From Membranipora membranacea (Eukaryota; Bryozoa; Gymnolaemata; Cheilostomatida; Membraniporidae), in NCBI GenBank assembly GCA_914767715.1, contig OU612066.1, positions 37,610,283-37,670,282 of the forward strand: 60,000 nucleotides of DNA. Reading direction: 5' to 3'. The notes beneath the pieces were generated by a model, which was not told where the DNA came from, ran no database searches, and saw only the letters and a program-made list of their open reading frames with translations. Shown here one piece after another: positions 30,101-39,100 of the stretch (position 1 is its first letter; every line of letters starts with the position of its first letter). Both the position numbers and the translations under genes were made by a program.

Positions 30101-33100
30101 TGACAGTTCAGTGAGATATAATTCTGCTTGTCCCAGAGAACATCTTGAAATAAGACTTTTTAAGCAAGACAAAGCCCCTTGATCTAAATCTGACATGATA
30201 TACAAGCTGCATCAAACTATATTATTATGAGAAACTAAAATTATTTGTGTGTCAGTTATTGATTGGAAAGATCTACATTTTGTTATGTAAAATTTTTTAG
30301 ACAAGTTGGTGTTTACGGTAGTATCGATAGTCAACGAGTCGTTTTGGCCAGTTCACCCAAAATTGTCAGGAATTTCTCATCCATGTTCATCTCGATCCCA
30401 GCACCTCAGTATATAAATGTTGTTGTCATGTTCTCATGTATGTAAATAGCCCATTGATTCAGTCAGCATTCACAAATTAGTTGAGATAATACCCTTATAG
30501 CATTATTACCCAATCTCATTGGCAGTCACAGAATTAGCCTTGGATCAATACCAACTGACAGGGTCAAACATTGCTATAATATTATTAGAAAAAGTATAAT
30601 GGGGTTTAATTATATGTGGGAAGTACGAGGGCTAATTGGCAGAGATTGTTCTTAAAGAGGTAGGAATCGAAGGGGGTGCACGGGGATTAATCATGTGAAG
30701 TGACAGGCAAGACCATTGGCTGATCAATGTAATTAGAGGCGGAGAATGGCCTTGGTCTCCGCCTCTAACAGCCAGTCCACGTTGCGTTCTCAAGTGGTCA
30801 AGTGTGTTATATAAGAAATTGTGATTCGCAGACACCCATAAATAAAGTTGAATAGAAGCTATGATATAGCTATTGTTGTGTTGGCTCATCACGCTTGGGA
30901 TTATAGGGTTTAATTACAACGGTCAATTTTAATCTTGACAACGGTATCTAGGCAACCTCTAAAACCATAAATCATAACGTCAAAATTGACCAATAAGAGC
31001 TCGTATATTTTGAAGCGGATGATTTGAAATCATTGGAACTGGGCAATTTCGTATGACATTAGTCATATTTTCACCACTTTCCAATGCCATTATTGGAATG
31101 AAAATTTATTGGGCATGTGTATCACACAATTCCGCATCAGCTTGTCTGATTCCCATTAAAAATAATTCACTGCTTCTCCTCTTAATTCCGAAAAAGCAGG
31201 AGGAATTTGAATGCTGCTAACCCCATTTGAATTTGATATGGCTGGGTGATCGCTTTACATTGACTGGCCCTTATATACCGGTCGAGGCACTTTAAGCTCT
31301 TATAAAGGTGAATGACTTCTACTCTGCTAACAACATGAAGAGATTCCATTCTTCATCTTATAGTAATTGGCTGTCTGCATGTCACAGGCTCCAGTCATTT
31401 TCTTTATAAGCTGATGGTTCTAAGCTCATGTTTTGGTCGTGTAATTCTATAAGCCAATCTGGACCGGGAGGATTGTATTGCTGTAACCTCCTCTGTAAAC
31501 CGATCAAGATGAATAGATACTTGAAATTTATTCATCAATTTATCACTTCTGCATCTGTTTGTGGAGGCATGAAGTGCTCATTCTCCTCGTTCCCCTTTAC
31601 CATCCCCGCTTACAGATAACAGCGCTTTGCCTTGTACTGTTACTCGTACTGCTACCAGTACTGCCGAGCTGCATGTTGAGTATGTTGTAATAAGGAATGT
31701 TGTTTGATGGTTTTCTACGAACTGTCAGAACATAAAGACTTGATGAGGATCTCTGACATTATTAGCAGTCTGCTACCTCACTTCTGCCTCACCGCGTACG
31801 TCAGCGTTTGGGTTTTACTGACAGCTCAGGCGCTATACTATGTATGTGCGATATCGTCAGCGCTTGTTTCGTAATCTCAGCTCTTAACAGCTTTTGCGCA
31901 TTCCATGGCTTTCTGAAATACTCTCAACTACACCCTGGGAAAGGGTAGAATTCCTTACCTCGGTACTGCTACACTTTTATCCATCAAACTCAGATACTCT
32001 ACAGTCAAAACAATCATTATCCCTATCTCTATACTTGTAATAATATTACTAAGGTTCAGCGGCAGCAGGCCTGGCTTAGTGTACAGTGGTGACACAAAAA
32101 CAGAGATTGAATGAGAGGCAGCAGTCTGAATGGTGGTACTGGTATAGTTATTAGTGGATATGGTATACTGCATCTCCTCTTTCTCTCTGAGCTCACAGTA
32201 AGAGCTGCTCGTCTACGCTCACCCCACAAACCATTCAATTGTAAAAATGATTTAATTTTTAAACTATCTGACCCAAATCAGAGTTTTTTGCGGATGTTTA
32301 GAATTTGGTAATAATTCAAGACTGAGCCAAATACATCACTGGAATTTTGATCTAACGTTACAGCGAGCTGTAATTGTACCCTTCACCTGGTAATGCCTGG
32401 CTGTCTCCCAATAGATTGACAGCTAGATTAGTGTGCATGAGCACCTTTAGCGTCAGTAATACGCCTCAAGTGGATTAACTAGTCATGAAATGATGTAATC
32501 ATCTGAGGAAGTCAGATATTAGCAGCTTTTAAAGTAGTAAGATTTCACTGGACTATATCCGTATAAAACATAACTCGGCTTCTGGGCAATTATAATATTC
32601 TCACAAGAGGCCACTTATATTGGTATATCAAGTAGAAAACTGCACCTACTCCCAATCTGCGAAGCGAGAGTCATTTCAAAGAGGAATCGATAGTACCTCA
32701 TATATGAAAACATGTCTAAAACAATTATGGTGATAATCTGTCAGTTAAACAACCAATATCTGATAAGATGAGTGATAAATTTAATGAGAAGCTCTGATAA
32801 AACATTTATTTTATCAGATTAAATATAATTGTTCTGATTGTTCGATTTTGGAAATCTGTGATAAATGTGATTTGTTTTCAATTGTTTGTCATTATCCTGC
32901 GGCCACATGACCCGGAAGTGATTCTAATGCAATATATAACTGGGCGATTCAATGTTTGTGCTGGACATCACTTAAAGGTTAATTCTATATACAGATTGAT
33001 AGTGTTTTTTCAATTGTAAATAAAATGTGAAATATCTCCACTTACAGCCGGCCCTGGTGAAGTTAATGCAGATTGAATGACCCCCTTCTGTCAGCAAACT

Positions 33101-36100
33101 GCAATCTGTGAATTTTTGCTGACCTTTTGGTTAATTGATATAAAACATTAACACATCCATTAACACCTCTCTGCAGTTTATCGCCGCTCATATTCAGCCT
33201 TTTTTCAGTACCTGGTATGCTTTCAGCGCTGAGTAGATTGATGATCACTACTGATATACAAATTAATTTATGAGTATCTCTTTATTTGCTCCAGATTACA
33301 TGTATCACACCTGATGAGTTGCTTTCCACCCCCCCCCCCCCCCCTTTTCTTACCTTATAGTCCAAGTTATCAGATTATTATATAACGTTATCTTGACCCG
33401 TTCTGTTTTCTGTTTGCAGAGTTTAGTGGAGGTCGGTACTCGTAGTCACATAGCTGAGAGGAATAACCTGACTCTATCTAGTAAACCTACAGTTAATAAT
33501 AATAATAATGTGGGGAGAGTGGCCAGCTGGGCGGTTACCTTTGAGAATCTACTACAGGACAGGGACGGTGTGGCAGCCTTTACTGTAAGTACTGTGAGAG
33601 AAGGAGAAGAGGGTGTAGTGTAATCTGGGCTGTGAGCTCATCTAATATTGTATGTAGCTAATTAATACTGAAGCTCATATACAAACTGATTAGAAATTAT
33701 ATCTTGGGAATTCAGTCACTATATCAAATGCGTACCAATATCTAAGAAAAATTGAAAGAACAGTATAATTCTGTCAAATCACCAGACAAGGAACACTGGG
33801 AGTTTAGTTTGACAGCTCCACATAGCAGCCTGATCTTGTTAAGCATGTTTGGGTCGGATTATGTGGGTGATAGACGATGTTGAGTCTTCCATATTGGTGA
33901 TATGAGATTTCAGTGACACCCTAAATATCTCTGATGGAATCTTTGAAACCTAAGACTTCAGTGACATTACGAGTGTATGATAGCTGTAGTGTTTGATGTT
34001 GACTGTATTAGGAGTCAGTAACTTGACACACTGGGTGCGTCTAAAGGCTTGTTATGTAGTCTAATTATTATCTGGCTCACCGTGAGCTAAGAATATCACA
34101 GACAGACACTGAGCCTTCTACTGCGCTTTCGAGGTACACTCTGCCTATAATCAACTTCCCTTCTTCTAACCAGATGTCGGACTGGTACAAAACTGTAAAC
34201 TCTACTAATCCAATAAACATTTAATATGCAGGTCATTAATAACTTACTCTATGTAAGGATAAATCAAACCGCTGGGCACTTTGTACTCAAATAAGTAGAA
34301 GGCACACTAAACGATAATAAGAATACATTCTAACTGTAAATAAACCTGGACCGTGTCCAGACCATGGTCACTACTCCATGTGTAGCAAATTAATATCTTC
34401 ATCTGAAATTTTGTAATCATAACAGAAATCTTCTGCCTCAGAGTGGGGTGTATGGTATAATATATTACAAATAGTTATTATGTATAGTAATTTACTTATT
34501 TCTGGTTTGCAGGAATTCCTGAAGAAGGAGTACAGTGAAGAGAATATACAGTTCTGGTTGGCTTGTGAAAAGTTTAAAACTCTCAGCTCTTTACAAGATG
34601 TAAGTTTAATATGAGTACATTACCTGACACTCCAGTTCTAGTGTTGTAACTGTATCTGGTCATTCTATGATACTGTATGTGAAGATTTAGTGGTCAGATA
34701 TTATATATGATCGATAATTACTACTCAGTGCACTGGTGTCCCTACAAAGATTGAGTACAATCTCCTGTATGCGGTGAAATATATAAATATTTACATGGCG
34801 AGCACATACAATGTCTGATATCTGTATATGAACTTACTCAGATGAGGCTGGTCCTTACAGATCGTATTATCCAGTTTATATTCCGCTGATAATTTATGTC
34901 TACATTACATTCGATTTATTTTATTCACAGAGAAAGGAGAGCGCTAGTGCAATATTTCAAACTCATCTCAGTAAGATAGCCCCAGAACCTGTAAACATTG
35001 ACAGCCATGCTGCCAAAAAAGCGGAGGAGCACCTCGGTCACCCAAATCAAGCTATGTTTGATGAGGCCCAGAACCAGGTATGCAATCATGGCAATGAATC
35101 TACCAGTTTTCCCCATAGAATATCTAATATGTCATAGGTTACTTTTTATCTGGATGGATTTCAAATTTTTTAAATAGACCACAACAATCTGTTTGACTGG
35201 ACAGGCTATAAGAGAGAAAAGTTTCTCTGAATCATAATAAAAAGAACATATTGTTTTTCTTTCTATGACAAGGATATGTTAGCGACTTGTAAGTAAATAA
35301 TGTCTTATTATATCTATGTAGGTATTTACTCTAATGAAGAGAGACAGCTACACAAGATTTATAAAGTCAGAGTTTTATCAGTCTTATCTGGTCAGAGAAT
35401 TTGAGAACGATAAACCGAAAGAAAAGGTAAGTGTTTTACTCACTGAATAGTGAACCTGTTACGAGGATATCCGAATATACTCGGATATGTGAATAACCAG
35501 TAAAGGCCTTTAACTCTTGTGAATGAAATGTATATAGCTGAGGTCTTTCCAACTAGAATATCTATGGTTTTTGGTGCTTTGTTGCATATATGATTAAATC
35601 TATTTTTATATGATGTTTTAGGGTAAAGGGTTATCTGAGAATTCTGATACTGATACACAAAAGAGACGTACACTACCCAACTTCCTTAAAGGTTGGTTTA
35701 CCAACTATATTATTATTATTTATACAGGGTGAAAAATTCATGGAATTGAATTTCATTGAATTTCTCATTTATATTGGCAAAATAGCTCAAAAGTTTGACA
35801 AAAATTATTCTAATTTCTGTTATGCCTTTGGGGAAATTGTAACTAAAAATTTTTTGTCTGCAGCCAGGGACCTGCAGCCACCAGCCAGCCAGCCAGCCTG
35901 CTGCAGCTAACTAAATAATGGGATCAAATAGGATTTATCCTCTCTCTGATGTTGGGAAGATTACTCCTTCATCAGTTGACTAATTTCTGTGTTTTTCCTG
36001 TGAAATTCCTTTGGACTCACATGTGACACAAGTGTTTAGTAAAACTAAGGATAAATTTTGTTTGTCGCACATTATAACACTACTCATGTATTATTGGTTG

Positions 36101-39100
36101 TCTCACACACAGACATATCGCGTACTCTGACTAACGCTCGACCCAGTGATAAGTCTATAAGCCGAGCTCATTATGACAGTAATAACTCCGCCGGCGGAGG
36201 AGGAGGAGGATTACGTAAGTCGTGGTCTCGTAGCTCAGACGACAGCTCACTAGAGAGAGCTCGAGTGTCAGCTCTCAGTAAGTCTCGTAAATATGAGGGT
36301 GCTGTATCTCTGACTGCTGATCTGAGTGCAATAAAACATCGCCTGGACAGCGGAGGGGTGAGTAACATGTCCTATATTACATCGTGTGTTATAGTCTGAT
36401 CCCATATGACTGAGCGGCAATCAAATCTGGCTGAATAGAATGAATACTGTTCCCAACCAAGTCACCTTAAGCACTGGATTATTCTTTTAATACGCATTTG
36501 TTTGAATTTCTACATAACTGTACCACAAAATTCAATAATTGTTCTTTTTTATCAATGGGAACCAGTCTCAATATAACAGGCTTGTATAGCTAGGGTTTAA
36601 AGCTCAGATTTAAGAGCTAAACAACTATGTATTTGTGTTTATTCAGTCTCAGGATGAGAGTGAAGATGAGAGATTATTGAGAGTTGTCCTCCCGGATGGT
36701 TCTACTTCTGTCCTACAGGCTAAACCCACAGACTCTCTGAGAAGTCTACTAGCTACTCTACTCAGCAAAAAATCTGACCTCTCAATAGCAGCTATAGATG
36801 TCTTCCCCCTAGATTCTGATAAGGTGGGTTTTTTTACCCCTTGCCTCCAGTGGTATTAATCTTTGATGTAACGTGACTTATCTGTGGGTCTGTTTGTGAT
36901 ATCTAACCACAGAAAAACACACAACATGTACGTAATGACAGACTGTATTGTTGTATTGTTTGATAGGTTATATAGGGCATTAGGTGGCTTTACTGTTTGG
37001 TGCCATATTACAGTTTGATAGCGTGATGTGACAAAAAATTGATAAGACGCATATCAGTATCAGATTTTTAGGACTTGATTGCATCATTGACCACCTTTCA
37101 TGTAGGTAGTAGGATTATGAGATGGCCATGGTTTCTAGAGAGTTGTATCAGATTGTTTACCTTTTGTATAAGTGGTTTTTTTTACCTATACACCTCAAGT
37201 AATGTTACCTATCAGCTCAGTATAATCCATATTCACAGTTAAACCTAACTCTGATTATATTGATATTTGATCAGGCACTGGACATATCTCAGAGGCTGGT
37301 AGATATAGACTGTCAGGAGCTGAGGGTTGAGCGTAGGGCTCTCTTCAGACTCGACTTACCGAGCAGGAAGTCTGTGGGTGTCAAGGCCAAACCACAGAGG
37401 ACTATACGAGATGTTCTCAGACCTATACTCAATAAATACGGATATAACATCGACGAAGTCATCATCACCCTGGTTAGTTCTCCTCCCTCATATTTTACAC
37501 TTCATAGTAATGAGTATTGTAAATGACTGCCATTTTTTTAGGGCTTTATGAGCTTTTGGTCTTCATAAAAATGTTGCTTTTCATAATAACTGTTAATGAT
37601 CTTGTCAGCTACATACATTTTGTTTTATGCTTATGTTCAAAATATTCTCAGTCACCCCTTAAGGTAGTATCAGTGCCAATGACAATTTATCTTGCTCGCT
37701 TGGTTGTTGTGTTGCTCATTGGATTATTTCATCTACTAATTCAGATCTCTGTACAGTTTGATTAATTGATTGTATGGTTGATTTTGTTATGCAGGGTTCG
37801 GAGACAATAAGCCATGATGGTTTAGTCTCGCTGATAGACAATCAGAGACTAACCATCACTAATAGGGAACAATATCACGGTAAGTTCTGACATTTATTAT
37901 CTCCTTCTCTAAAGAGTTTATTCTCTGAAACAATGGCTATTAAAAATAATGTGGTTTTTTTGTCAGACTCATTGGATTTTATCAGAGGGATATTCGAATC
38001 CCTGGTATTTTTGCTTAATTTGAATTCACTTAATTTCCAGATACGAGTGATTATATTATAATGTTTAATATCTTTCGTTTGCAGCCTCAAAATCTAAGAA
38101 AGGTATAATATTCATTGTTATTAGTTGGCTAGTTTCCCTCTCAATGCTTCACTGCTGTACATAATGTCTGCAGCTCTCATATGACTTTCCTTCATCAGAT
38201 GATTTCATACAAAGCTTGTAATCTGAGTCAGCTGATTCGCTTCTCACTGAGTACACTCATGTCCTCATCCTGTGTAAAGAGAAAATCTGTAACCGGCAAC
38301 TTATTGTCACCATCAATCTACCTGCTTAATTCTCTGCAGTCTTATCAAAAATATTATAAGTGGCGAAGTTGAGATACAAAGATAACCATGCACTAACAAA
38401 CAAACAATGTCTCATTCGGTTACATTTTTAGGCATTATGAAGAAAGGTAAAGATCTCTGTCACATTGGAATTGTTATATATCTTGTTTTGTTTGATTACT
38501 TTGCTATTCCAGATGGCATGTTAGCGATAATTAAGTTTAGATTTATTTTATTTCGATATTGTTAAGTTGATTTGTGAAAATTAATAGCTCTCTATGTGCC
38601 GCAGAATTAAGCTTTACGTTTTGGTCGAGTTTTGTACCTTCTGAAAACCTGATAGCTAAACTTTTTAAATTGCTAAATTTATGATCAAACTAACATCAAA
38701 GTAAGGGGGACCCTTATATAAATAGTATCACATATCCTTACAGCACTTAACATCAGGGTTGTAGTGATACCCACCTTGCCAAAACCCCACCGCCCTTACT
38801 GACTGGACATGGTGCTGTGTTTAGAGTTTAATAAGCCGATGGTTGTGCCCCCATTGCAGCACAGTGAACAGCTCTGAGAAAATATGAAATCGATAATAAC
38901 AAGCGCAGGATAAGGATAAATCTCATCATAAGCTGTTCCACAACCGGAGTGTTCTCATATATTCAGTTTATATTTTGTTGTGATTTCAGCTCAATGTAAT
39001 TTAACGTATACCAGTGGCCAGATCACTTTTTGGGTGGTCCTCAGCATCAGTTAAGAACAAATTGTTTCATCAACAAAAAGGCCATTGTTATCCTCTCTAT

